From contig NZ_CANMNI010000005.1 of NCBI RefSeq assembly GCF_947499215.1, positions 1-62,713 of the forward strand: 62,713 bases of DNA. The letters are read 5' to 3'. Made by a program: the position numbers and the translations under genes. Positions within the stretch are counted from its first letter, which is position 1. Each line of letters begins with the position of its first letter. The notes beneath the pieces were generated by a model. That model searched no databases, was not told the DNA's origin, and saw nothing but the letters and a program-made list of their open reading frames with translations. Source of the stretch: an uncultured Pontibacter sp. GTDB lineage: Bacteria; Bacteroidota; Bacteroidia; Cytophagales; Hymenobacteraceae. Shown here one piece after another: positions 17,801 through 25,595 of the stretch.

Positions 17801-18310
17801 GGCGGAGTTTACGAACACGTTTTGGGTGTTACCAAACGAAATACCCCGCGAGATGCTACCCGTTTTGTTTAGTCCCGGCGTTTTAAAAATCTCCTCTCGC
17901 TGTGCGAAGTCCTCTTTGTAAAAGTCCTTCTGGAAAGAACTCATGTCCAGCTGGCGTATATCTCGCCGAAAGGCAGGCTTGGTCAGGCTGAGTGGCAGTA
18001 CCCGGTAGCATACCAGTACCGAGTCGGGTAATTGCTGCATCGTTCCCAAGGTATCCATTATCTGATAGACTGGTTTTGGGAATTCCGTCAGTTTGAACTC
18101 TTGGTTCGAGTAATTGTAGTCAAATTTAAACTGGTCTTTGCGCGGTCCCATAAAAGTAACCGAACTCACATCGATGGTCAACGTGTCCAGCACCTGTGGA
18201 TATTCAGTTATATAGATCCAACGGCAAAAGCGGTTGTTTACTGGCAACTGGGCCAGTACGGGAATGCTCAGCAGGAGCAGCGCTATACCTATAATCAGCC
18301 CCCGGCTCAT
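14828..18310 (-). CDS. Large predicted outer-membrane beta-barrel protein
   Basis: 1160 residues. A Sec signal peptide (residues 1-20, ending VLA-Q) is followed by an N-terminal region of about 120 residues. Next come strand-rich segments such as TGSISRGISFGNTQN, ITAAITDQNIPFQP and GVQGPYRLRG, then a long series of alternating-hydrophobicity strands with short turns. It ends in Phe (TQVSVLF), the classic BAM beta-signal ending. Similar large proteins of unknown function occur widely in Bacteroidota, and parts recall SprA-type surface proteins, but that is from memory and untested. No TonB box or plug domain was recognised. Its ATG overlaps the histidine kinase stop by 4 bp (ATGA), indicating translational coupling. 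Confidence 0.8.
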   Translation of the reverse strand: MSRGLIIGIALLLLSIPVLAQLPVNNRFCRWIYITEYPQVLDTLTIDVSSVTFMGPRKDQFKFDYNYSNQEFKLTEFPKPVYQIMDTLGTMQQLPDSVLVCYRVLPLSLTKPAFRRDIRQLDMSSFQKDFYKEDFAQREEIFKTPGLNKTGSISRGISFGNTQNVFVNSALNLQLDGKLTDDISITAAITDQNIPFQPEGNTQQLNEFDRVYITLKHKQWQLSAGDVVLRSKPSYFMQFYKNVQGGAFETTFGKSPDKLGTTAVAASVSKGKFASQNVEALEGVQGPYRLRGPNNERFIIVLANSERVFLDGRLLVRGFDFDYVIDYNQAEITFTTRHVITKNSRIRVDFEYSDLNYSRSIYHASHYQQLGKVQVHANYYNESDNPNNLLHLDLRDEEKRLLSGIGDSLDMAVTSGAVQVPFDPAQVLYAQRDTMVNGMPQQIYVFSSNPDSAVYSVRFSEVGMNRGDYVTGSNAVNGRVYRWVAPINGIPQGNYAPVRILPTPRKKQLITLGGNYELQKGVNFFVEGAASQNDLNRFSRLDAQDDNGAAMRVGYAIQDRELPLLGRYKLNSTLNYEYTDVNFEPIDRYRPIEFDRDWSLDNLNQKAEDHIFNFSVGAVRDPQNLVNYRISRRAREQQVNGVQHALDVHRQLGKLELRNSFFMLHSDQRDRESEWYRGDVGAKYKLGKIEPGYVYRFDKNRITAMGSDSVTGSAMYFDEHMLFVESRDTAKTRFRVDYSYRTDLRPTAVGEMGAPEVGQTYNAMLQRRYGRDSDIALQGTYRNLKLEQGQDEETVQSRVDWNTSFLEGSFRSEMSYAVGTGRELKRIFIFRETLPGQGTHYLRDEGNPNDLNDYLEAQTVDQRRFIKVFLPTDEYINAYTNRFTYRLNSNVPRSWRSADGVKGFMAKFSALSFVSIDKKTTDDDVMNRFNPFSEDFEDEFLISLIKSLRNTLYFNRSNPKYGLEYTVQQNQQKSLLANGTETRSVGNHQLIARLNLNEVLSSKVSLAQNVRDNRSNFLSSKNFSIVSQELTPELAYQPNAKLRFTGTYQLAMREDKLSPSDAEQQATFHELGLETKLSQVSKRTVSGLVRWVNIEFDGDQNSYVGYEILNALRPGNNLTWSFNVQQRLSNGLNISLNYDGRKANSVGAVHTGRTQVSVLF

Positions 18311-21300
18311 GGTTTGGCCAGCGGTAAAGAAATGTAAAACGTCGTCCCCTCTCCCTCTTCTGTCACAAACCAGATGCGACCTCCTGCGTTTTCAATTCCT
18401 TTCTTGGCCACGGCCAGCCCTATACCTGAGCCAGTATACTTCGTGCTGAAGTTCGGGATGAAGACTTTCTGCTGAATCTCAACAGGTATACCGCTGCCAT
18501 TATCTTTAATAGAGATCAGCGCCTTACTCTCCGCATCCACCTTCAGCTCCACCTTTATCTCAGGCTTACGGCTGGCAGGAACGGCCTGTATCGCATTCAA
18601 GAGTAAATTATTGAAAGTGCGCACCATCAGTGCCTCGTCGGCCATCACCATCACCGGCTCGGCAGGTATACGCATTTTGGTAGTCACCGAAGCCGGGTTA
18701 GTATGCAGATCAGCCGCTTTGCGCAGCGCCATACCCACATCCATCAGCTCTGCCTTCGGTTCAGGCATGGAGGTAAAATTGGAAAAGGACGTGGCGATAT
18801 CGCTGAGGATGTTGATCTGCGTGATGAGCGTATGCGAGATCTTGTTGATCATCTGCTCGGTATTCGGGTTCTTCTCGGCAATGGCCTTCTGCAGGTACTG
18901 CAACGAGAGCTTCATCGGGGTAAGCGGATTTTTGATCTCGTGCGCTACCTGTCGTGCCATCTCCCGCCAAGCCGCCTCTTTCTCACGCATGGCCAGCTCC
19001 ACCTTGTTCTGCTCCAAGGTCAGCAGCATGCGGTTGTATTCATTCACGAGCATCCCGATCTCGTCGGCTCCTTCGTAAGCCAGCATTTCATTTTTGCCGG
19101 CGAGGGAGGTGTGCTTCAGCTTGTCAGCCAGCATACGCAGCGGCACGGTAAGCGCACGCGAGGCGAAAAAGGTCAGAATGATGAACATGATGAACATTAC
19201 CGTGAAGATATTCATGGTTGTCGTGATCAGTTCGATCAGCTTCAGGTCCAGTTGCCGCTCCGAGTCGAAGAAAGGTATACCGATGAAACCGATCAATTTG
19301 TCCGGATCGTTGTCCTGTCTGAGCGGCAGGTATAGCGCATTGAAACTCAGATTGCCGGCCTGCTCATCAAGTAAAGCCCGGAGCGCCTGCCGTTCCGAAA
19401 TGGCCGCGTAGGCCCTCGGGTTTACCAGCTTCGAAAGCAGTCCCGCCTCAAAAATGAGCGGCTGGCTAGTCACCAGCAGACGCCCATGTCGGTCATAAAG
19501 GCTCACATCTGTTTCGGAGAGCGCCGCAATAGAGACCACACGGCGCAGCAACCTGTTCCTGTCATCCAGAATTTCGAGAGTAGTCGGCCGGCTTAAGTGG
19601 TCTTGTATCGCCTCACCTTTCTTCTCATAGGTCGAGAGAAGGTCCTTTTTATAAGAAGCTGTTACCAAACCCGCCGTAGCGATACTAACCAGCATAAGCG
19701 GCAGCAAAATGCCAAAATTCAAGAACAATTGAATCTTCGTACTGAAGTTCGGCTTGAACTCCCGGATACGCCTGCGCTGTGTTAGAATATACAGCAAAGC
19801 CACCACAAGTAGGCAGGCGGTGAAATAAAGGAATAAGAAGGAGAAATTAGACAATACTTCCCGGGCGCCATACTTGCTTGTTGTAATAACCACAGTAGGT
19901 CCTGCATCCGTCCGTACACCTAGGTGGTGGAAGCTTGCCTCAGTAGCACCCTGCCTATATAGCTCACTGCGGTTCAGCTGCCCACGGTCAAAGTTGGTGG
20001 CATAGTCAAACTCCCCCTCGCTATACGAAAGTCTATTGTGCTCATATATTCCGTAGCTCAGTATGTCGGCTCTAAAAGGCTGCTGGTGCTGTTGCCCTGC
20101 CAGTAATTCTGGCACCAAGCTGTTCGGGAGCAACTCTTTTAAACTGAGTTGCAGCACAATTGTGCCGTACTGGTTAGGACTGAGCGGCACCTCGATTAGC
20201 TTCAGGTAGAAACGGGTATGCGGCCGCGCCGGATCATTGATCAGGTATAAGTTTTCGTACTCTGTCCGGTTATTTGGTGTGGCGTATTTCTGCCGCAGCT
20301 CCTGCAAGGTGGCAGCTGTCGTATCAGCACTTTCCAAGGTACGCCCCTGACTGTCAAACAGCAGGATATTGGCCTCATATTTATCAAAATAGTCAGGCAG
20401 AAACTGTCTGGATATCTTGCGCTTGATGAAGAAGGCATCCACGTAAGGCCCTTTCATTTTAGACTGAATCAGCATATCCTCCGATACCCTGACCGCAACA
20501 TCTTCCTCCAGCAGGTACTCAGCCAACACATCATTGCCTTGCATCAGGTCGAAGGCAAACTTCTGCTTATAGGCGAGCAGTTCATTCTGAAAGTGGGTAT
20601 ACAGAGATGCCGCTCCCGTAAAACCACTTACTGCCATGATCAGGAAGAAGAACAGGTACGTTCGGTATGGCAAACTGATGGCGTGCCGGTTTTGAGCCGC
20701 CACCATAATGATCAACCAGAAAATAGTGCCTATGAGAATAATGGGCAACCATTGCAGATCGAACAACAGAGCGAATGCTGACAGTAGTCCGACAACCAGA
20801 AGCAGCAGCTTGTAGGGCCACAGCCTGTCCACTTTTCGCAGCAACACATTGACCATCGATGCCAGTATGTAGCCAAACAGGCCCAGCGCAATGGTATGTA
20901 CAAACATCAACCCATACATTACCAGCTTATACCTACCCAGTTGAAGTGACTGGTTGATGTCGAGTGCGAGCGGAGAGTTATGGTAGATGCCGTAATAAAA
21001 ACGGAACAGAATGGCTAGCAGTATAAAAAAACACAACAAGGTGAGCCCAAGTGCCAGCCTGCTCTTTTCAGGAGACAGTGCTTTGAGCTTCGCCAATACT
21101 TGATTGTTATGAAAGAGATAGAATGCAGCCCACGCCACCGTAACAAGCAACAGCACATTCAGCCCTAAATCACCAACGGAAGGTGACCAGAAAGATGCGG
21201 CATAAAGACGTGGATCGAACAATTCTGTTTCCACAATCATGAAGGGGAGGTTGAGCAGCAGCAGTGCTAACCGGAAACCTACCAGCAGCACGAGCAAAAG

Positions 21301-22014
21301 TACTATACCTTGGGTATGACGTCCGCGATCGAGCAACAGCCTGCTAAGCGTTACACTGAACCACACGAATAATACAGCGCCGAGAATTAGTAAAATCAGC
21401 TGCAAATCATCGTAGCCCGAATCGATGCGGTCAACCCCGAAATCCACGGCAAAAAGAAAATCGCCCTCCTGAGAATTTACCTTTGGCAACTTTCCCGGGC
21501 TATCAAGCACCAGACGCACATTAGCGTTCCCGAAAATATTCTTCTGAAGTCCGGACGTAAGGTAGTCGTTGCTTATACCGTAATCTACCTGCAGGGGAAT
21601 GTAGGTGAAAATATGGTACTGTTCGGTTCTGTGCGGAAGGACGATAAACGTACCGTAGCTATTTTTGATCGTGCTGGTATGCTTAGCGGTTGGGGGCAGG
21701 TCCAGATCAGGTATAACCGTATGATCTGACCAGAACACAAGTTGTCCTGCTCGGTAAACAAAAGTAGGATAATGCGTTTGGTTGAGAAGTTTAGAGAAGG
21801 TCACCTGATCCTTGCTGAGCTCTTCACCAAGCCGCTGTGATTCCTGCTGGGCATCAGCCAATAAATCCTGAACCCGCTGTGTTATGCGCTGCTGTGTTTG
21901 TTCCCGATCTGCCTCTAGCCAACTGGTCGGGACCCTATAATGCAAAAAAGCTGTCGCCATAAAGCACAGCACAGCAAAGGCAAACAGGACTATAGGCGCG
22001 AATCTTCGGTTCAA
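18307..22014 (-). CDS. Large membrane-bound sensor histidine kinase (NtrY-like)
   Basis: 1235 residues, much longer than typical kinases. A signal-anchor helix opens the protein. An extracytoplasmic segment, about ten membrane helices (roughly residues 210-480), a second extracytoplasmic segment, and two further helices (near 725 and 930) precede a HAMP domain (SRALTVPLRML, about 950-1010). The HisKA phospho-acceptor is in VAHEIKNPLTPMKLSL (His near 1022), and the HATPase domain has KDNGSGIP and GSGIGLAVAKKG. NtrY-like kinases sense envelope or nitrogen cues, but the ligand here is unknown. No response regulator gene is adjacent. The downstream partner is an outer-membrane barrel, overlapping by 4 bp. 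Confidence 0.92.
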   Translation of the reverse strand: MNRRFAPIVLFAFAVLCFMATAFLHYRVPTSWLEADREQTQQRITQRVQDLLADAQQESQRLGEELSKDQVTFSKLLNQTHYPTFVYRAGQLVFWSDHTVIPDLDLPPTAKHTSTIKNSYGTFIVLPHRTEQYHIFTYIPLQVDYGISNDYLTSGLQKNIFGNANVRLVLDSPGKLPKVNSQEGDFLFAVDFGVDRIDSGYDDLQLILLILGAVLFVWFSVTLSRLLLDRGRHTQGIVLLLVLLVGFRLALLLLNLPFMIVETELFDPRLYAASFWSPSVGDLGLNVLLLVTVAWAAFYLFHNNQVLAKLKALSPEKSRLALGLTLLCFFILLAILFRFYYGIYHNSPLALDINQSLQLGRYKLVMYGLMFVHTIALGLFGYILASMVNVLLRKVDRLWPYKLLLLVVGLLSAFALLFDLQWLPIILIGTIFWLIIMVAAQNRHAISLPYRTYLFFFLIMAVSGFTGAASLYTHFQNELLAYKQKFAFDLMQGNDVLAEYLLEEDVAVRVSEDMLIQSKMKGPYVDAFFIKRKISRQFLPDYFDKYEANILLFDSQGRTLESADTTAATLQELRQKYATPNNRTEYENLYLINDPARPHTRFYLKLIEVPLSPNQYGTIVLQLSLKELLPNSLVPELLAGQQHQQPFRADILSYGIYEHNRLSYSEGEFDYATNFDRGQLNRSELYRQGATEASFHHLGVRTDAGPTVVITTSKYGAREVLSNFSFLFLYFTACLLVVALLYILTQRRRIREFKPNFSTKIQLFLNFGILLPLMLVSIATAGLVTASYKKDLLSTYEKKGEAIQDHLSRPTTLEILDDRNRLLRRVVSIAALSETDVSLYDRHGRLLVTSQPLIFEAGLLSKLVNPRAYAAISERQALRALLDEQAGNLSFNALYLPLRQDNDPDKLIGFIGIPFFDSERQLDLKLIELITTTMNIFTVMFIMFIILTFFASRALTVPLRMLADKLKHTSLAGKNEMLAYEGADEIGMLVNEYNRMLLTLEQNKVELAMREKEAAWREMARQVAHEIKNPLTPMKLSLQYLQKAIAEKNPNTEQMINKISHTLITQINILSDIATSFSNFTSMPEPKAELMDVGMALRKAADLHTNPASVTTKMRIPAEPVMVMADEALMVRTFNNLLLNAIQAVPASRKPEIKVELKVDAESKALISIKDNGSGIPVEIQQKVFIPNFSTKYTGSGIGLAVAKKGIENAGGRIWFVTEEGEGTTFYISLPLAKP

Positions 22015-22295
22015 AACTGCATCGGATTATCCACGAATTTAAACAAAACGCGGCATAAGAACATGTCTTTCTAGGAGTTAAAGTGTTTGAACAGCCTAAA
22101 GACACGATTGATTCCGGGATTTATCAATTCCAATGTGATGGTCGCTCAAATTTCGCACCAGAAAAATGCGGCAGAAGTATAGGTGCATACCTGAGGCAGG
22201 TAGGCAAGAAAGGGTTAGTCACGAGAATCGCGACCTGAAAGTAAGAGCTTTTATGTCTGCAGCTAAAAGTTAAAGCAAGTGGTTCAGAATCAAGC
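22015..22295. other. Gap between the respiratory operon and the kinase gene
   Basis: About 280 bp. I see no consensus promoter for the kinase and only a weak hairpin (CTTTTA/TAAAAG, 22250-22271) that could help end the long respiratory transcript. An 80-codon frame here (22124-22366) overlaps a better gene and looks non-coding. Confidence 0.4.
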
Positions 22296-22568
22296 TTAAG
22301 CTGCTTTGGCCTTCTTCTTTTGGCTACTTTTATACCATAGGAATCCAACAGTGCCAACAAGCACATAAGGAATCAACATCAGATATAGTATGCCTGTGTT
22401 CAACCCCGCTCCTACCTGTGAGTCGGAGTCTTCTGAGCTACCTGTTCCAACATTGGATTCAACAGTAGCACGGCACATCGCACATTGACTATAAGCCTTT
22501 GTGGAGACGAGGCTTAAAGTAAGCATCATCAAACCAGCAAAAAATACTTTAAAAAGTTGACGTTTCAT
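22296..22568 (-). CDS. Small exported CxxC membrane protein, last gene of respiratory operon
   Basis: 90 residues. A cleavable signal peptide (about 1-28, ending AYSQ) is followed at once by CAMC (C29, C32), a polar linker rich in Ser/Gly/Asp, one membrane helix (about 56-76) and a lysine-rich tail (SQKKKAKAA). The CxxC would sit on the periplasmic face. I know of similar small proteins beside oxidase genes in Bacteroidota but not of an assigned function. Position after sco and DUF420 genes suggests a part in metal delivery or oxidase assembly; this is inference. It starts 32 bp after the DUF420 gene. Confidence 0.75.
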   Translation of the reverse strand: MKRQLFKVFFAGLMMLTLSLVSTKAYSQCAMCRATVESNVGTGSSEDSDSQVGAGLNTGILYLMLIPYVLVGTVGFLWYKSSQKKKAKAA

Positions 22569-22600
22569 GATAATACAACAAGTCTAATCTGCACCTAGTT

Positions 22601-23155
22601 CTAACTATAATACGGTGATATCAAAATATAGACTAGCACCCCCGTTACTGCAACATACAGCCAGATCGGGAAAGTCCATTTTGAAACGCGTCTATGACGG
22701 ATAAACTGCTCTGTAAGGGCAAAGTACATGGACAGAAGCACAAGTGGCACGATCACTACGGCCAGCACAATATGAGTCAGCAGAATAAAATAATAGAAAA
22801 GCTTTAGCATTCCGTCTCCACCGTAAATGGTGCGCTCACCCAAGAAATGGTACGTTACATACGAGACAAGGAAAATGGCCGACAAGCCAAAAGCGGTTGC
22901 CATAGCGCCTCTATGTACCTTGATGTTGCCTTTGCGGATGTTGTAATAGCCAATAACCAAGGCCACGGCCGTCATGGAGTTAAGAATAGCATGCAGGGTT
23001 GGTAGAAAGGAAACATCTACCGTGTTCGAACCCTCTTTGGGCATAAAGAATAGCATCGCTACCACCACCGGAATGGTGATGGAGAGAATGGCAATAAGAA
23101 TTAAGAACTTCTTGTCGCTGCCTGCTGCAGGACTATTTTGATTTGCTGTATTCAT
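22601..23155 (-). CDS. DUF420 membrane protein, probable oxidase assembly factor
   Basis: 184 residues with about five membrane helices. Conserved histidines include LHAILNS, KVHRGAMA, TYHFLGE and LLTHIVLA. The family (DUF420, related to CtaM/YozB) is linked to assembly of caa3/aa3 oxidases, probably of the copper B centre. It overlaps the sco gene by 23 bp and lies in the operon for the oxidase, which supports that role. Confidence 0.88.
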   Translation of the reverse strand: MNTANQNSPAAGSDKKFLILIAILSITIPVVVAMLFFMPKEGSNTVDVSFLPTLHAILNSMTAVALVIGYYNIRKGNIKVHRGAMATAFGLSAIFLVSYVTYHFLGERTIYGGDGMLKLFYYFILLTHIVLAVVIVPLVLLSMYFALTEQFIRHRRVSKWTFPIWLYVAVTGVLVYILISPYYS

Positions 23156-23801
23156 CTAAAAGTACTTTAATCTCCAGTATGAGGCGATCTACATCTTCCG
23201 CATCCGTCCCATCATATATACCACGCACATACCTGTCACGATCTACTAGCATGAACTTCTCGCTGTGAATGAAGTCCTGCTGGCCTTCTACCTGCATAAC
23301 CGGCAGGTAAAACCCTTTTTGCGCCAATGTATAGATCTCTTCCCTATCACCAGTCAAGAAATACCACTTATTTGTATCAGCGCCATATCGTTCTCCATAC
23401 TCCTTTAATACTTCAGGTGTGTCGTATTCTGGATTGACGGTGAACGAGGCAATCTTAACCATTGGTTCGTCACGAAAAGCCTCTTGCACGCGCACTAGCT
23501 GCGAAGACATAGCTTTACAGATATCAGGGCAAGTAGCAAAAAAGAAGTCGGCTACATAGATGTTGTCATCCAAATCGGCCTGTGAAACAGGTTGCCCTAA
23601 TTGAGAAGTCAGTCTGAACTCTGGAACCTGATTAAAAAGTGTATCACCTTTTTCATCGCGAACAACTTCTCCTTTGGCATCAACCTGCGGGAAATACCGC
23701 TTTAAGGTATAATGATGCTCACCGAAGCTACCGATGAATATAAAAATAAGAATAGGCACTAATAGTAGGATACCTAATATTAGTGCCTTTGAATTACTCA
23801 T
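23133..23801 (-). CDS. SCO1/SenC-family copper chaperone
   Basis: 222 residues. An N-terminal membrane anchor (about 6-25) precedes a thioredoxin-like domain with the copper ligands C91 and C95 (CPDIC) and H179 (DFIHSEKF). SCO proteins load or reduce the CuA site of oxidase subunit II in the periplasm. It begins 11 bp after the subunit IV gene and overlaps the DUF420 gene. All three copper ligands are present, so it should be functional. Confidence 0.93.
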   Translation of the reverse strand: MSNSKALILGILLLVPILIFIFIGSFGEHHYTLKRYFPQVDAKGEVVRDEKGDTLFNQVPEFRLTSQLGQPVSQADLDDNIYVADFFFATCPDICKAMSSQLVRVQEAFRDEPMVKIASFTVNPEYDTPEVLKEYGERYGADTNKWYFLTGDREEIYTLAQKGFYLPVMQVEGQQDFIHSEKFMLVDRDRYVRGIYDGTDAEDVDRLILEIKVLLDEYSKSK

Positions 23802-23812
23802 AGTAAGTGTAC

Positions 23813-24160
23813 TTAGTTGAAGTAGTTTCTGATTGAATCAAAGTAGTAGCTTCCTTCGGAAATAAGTGCTACCATCAGCCAGATTACAAGTGCCATAGGA
23901 ATCAGGATAGACCAGATCAGGGCTTTTGCCTCATGCTTTAAGTGCATGAACTCGGCTACAATGTAAAATGCCTTAAAGATTGTCAGGATAATAAAGATCG
24001 CATTACGAAGCGTTCCTGCATCCATAGTAAAGGCGAAAAGGAACTCGACTGCAGTAAGCGCTACAAGAATGAAAAATGTTTTCCAAATAACCTTGGTTTG
24101 CGCCTTAGGTATGTCACCTGTCTGCTGATAATCGTTAGAGTGATCCGAATGAGCTGCCAT
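23813..24160 (-). CDS. Cytochrome c oxidase subunit IV
   Basis: 115 residues: a soluble His/Asp-rich N-terminus and three membrane helices (about 27-47, 52-72 and 80-102), with FKAFYIVAEFMHLKHE between the second and third, a signature of the prokaryotic subunit IV (CoxD/CyoD-like) family. It is a small structural subunit of the aa3 oxidase. It lies 70 bp after the second subunit III gene, and that gap contains a hairpin. Confidence 0.88.
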   Translation of the reverse strand: MAAHSDHSNDYQQTGDIPKAQTKVIWKTFFILVALTAVEFLFAFTMDAGTLRNAIFIILTIFKAFYIVAEFMHLKHEAKALIWSILIPMALVIWLMVALISEGSYYFDSIRNYFN

Positions 24161-24180
24161 AATTGCTTTATGTTTTAGAG

Positions 24181-24206
24181 GCAGTCCCGCCGTAAGCGGG
24201 AGCTGC
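24181..24206 (-). other. Hairpin between coxC2 and subunit IV gene
   Basis: TCCCGC (24185-24190) pairs with GCGGGA (24196-24201) around a 5-nt loop, extended by GCAG/CTGC after one bulged base. No T run follows on the minus strand, so it is more likely an mRNA processing or stability element than a terminator. It sits in the largest gap of the operon. Confidence 0.45.
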
Positions 24207-24230
24207 AGCTGTTTTAATTATACCTTAAAA

Positions 24231-24977
24231 TTAGATCAGATAGAAGAAAGTAAACACGAATACCCATACAAGGTCTACAAAGTGCCAGTAAAGACCTACT
24301 TTCTCCACCATTTCGTAGTGACCGCGCTTATGATAAACACCATTCACAGTGTTGATGAATATCATTACCAGTAGCACAACTCCTGATAATACGTGCGTAC
24401 CGTGGAAACCTGTAATAAAGAAGAACAGGTCAGCGAACAACGGCGGTCCATACTGGTTCATGGTCAGGTTCGCCCCGAAAATGCGCGTTCCGTCTGCCAA
24501 CAACATACCTTCGTCAGTACCAGTTATAAAGTGAGCCCACTCCCATGCCTGGCAACCCAAGAAGATGGAGCCAAACAGGATGGTCCACATGAGCCACTTC
24601 TGCACGTCATTCTTATCCATACGGTGACCGGCTTCCACAGCTAATACCATGGTAACAGAGCTAAGAATGAGGATCATGGTCATTAAGGCCACGAAAGCAA
24701 GTGGCAGATCCACGCCATGGAAACCAGGGAATGCGTTGAATACTTTCTCTGGTATTGGCCACCACTCCGTAGAGAAGGTGAAGTCATCAGGGCTTCCGGT
24801 ATAAGGCAGATGACTGTGGCGAGATAAGCCGTAAACGATCAGGAGAGCACCGAAAGTAAAGGCGTCAGACAGCAGGAAAAACCACATCATGAGTTTTCCA
24901 TAGCTAGCTTTTAATGGTTCGTTACCACCATCCCATGTACCTGTTTTAGGTGCTTCCAGCGTAGTTGATGTAGACAT
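24231..24977 (-). CDS. Cytochrome c oxidase subunit III (second copy)
   Basis: 248 residues of the heme-copper oxidase subunit III family, with about five to six helices. Recognisable segments are KLMMWFFLLSDAFTFGALL, FLGCQAWEWAHF, and the C-terminal TGFHGTHVLSGVV and YWHFVDLVWVFVF. It supports stability and proton uptake of subunit I. Two adjacent, clearly different subunit III genes in one operon are usual in Bacteroidota. It starts 24 bp after the first copy. Confidence 0.92.
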   Translation of the reverse strand: MSTSTTLEAPKTGTWDGGNEPLKASYGKLMMWFFLLSDAFTFGALLIVYGLSRHSHLPYTGSPDDFTFSTEWWPIPEKVFNAFPGFHGVDLPLAFVALMTMILILSSVTMVLAVEAGHRMDKNDVQKWLMWTILFGSIFLGCQAWEWAHFITGTDEGMLLADGTRIFGANLTMNQYGPPLFADLFFFITGFHGTHVLSGVVLLVMIFINTVNGVYHKRGHYEMVEKVGLYWHFVDLVWVFVFTFFYLI

Positions 24978-25001
24978 AGTTTAATATTGAAAAAAACGTG
25001 T

Positions 25002-25592
25002 TTAGTGATTTAATCTCAAAAATAAATATAAGTAAAGCCAAAGCCCACCTAAGAAGTGCCAGTATATGGTGCACAACTGTATGCGCAGCATGTTCTTAGA
25101 ATGAACTTTGTATCGAAGGCTTGATACAATGACAATTGCCAGATATATCAGGCCAGTAACTAGGTGAAAACCGTGTACACCCGTTAATACATACAGGAAT
25201 GATCCTGAAGGGTTACTTGTAACACCTCCGAAGTATACGTTGTTGCCTACCAACTCGGACCAACCATTCCACTGTGCTATCAAGAACATAATACCCAAAC
25301 CAAAGGTCAGGTATAGCATCAAACGGAGTTTGGCGATGTTATCATTTGCCGCTGCATTATGCGCCAACTGCATGGTCACACTGCTTAGCGCGATGATGAC
25401 CGTGCTAATGAGCATGATGTTTGGCAGGTCGAATTCAAGCCAGTTGCCTTCAGCGCGACGCACCAAATAGGCGCTCGTAAAGGCTGCAAACATCATAATA
25501 ATACTAATAATAATCAACCACAGCGTGAACTTTAATGGATGTATTCCGCCTGTGTTGTTCTCCTCTCCCAATGATTTGGCAACCATATCCAT
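25002..25592 (-). CDS. Cytochrome c oxidase subunit III (first copy)
   Basis: 196 residues with five helices, shorter than the neighbouring paralogue. Family features are FTSAYLVRRAEGNW near the N-terminus, FLIAQWNGWSELV, VLTGVHGFHLVTGLIYL and IYWHFLGGLWLYLYLFL at the end. It starts 3 bp after ctaB. The two copies probably occupy non-equivalent positions in the oxidase, but this cannot be read from sequence. Confidence 0.9.
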   Translation of the reverse strand: MDMVAKSLGEENNTGGIHPLKFTLWLIIISIIMMFAAFTSAYLVRRAEGNWLEFDLPNIMLISTVIIALSSVTMQLAHNAAANDNIAKLRLMLYLTFGLGIMFLIAQWNGWSELVGNNVYFGGVTSNPSGSFLYVLTGVHGFHLVTGLIYLAIVIVSSLRYKVHSKNMLRIQLCTIYWHFLGGLWLYLYLFLRLNH

Positions 25593-25595
25593 ATC

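Noticed and set aside
22124..22366. 80-codon minus-strand frame near the end of the respiratory operon
   Set aside because: It overlaps the better supported CxxC protein gene, has no signal peptide, domain or promoter, and reads as random sequence.
24231..25592. Two coxC genes as one frameshifted gene
   Set aside because: Each copy has its own start, full set of helices and distinct sequence, so they are separate paralogues.
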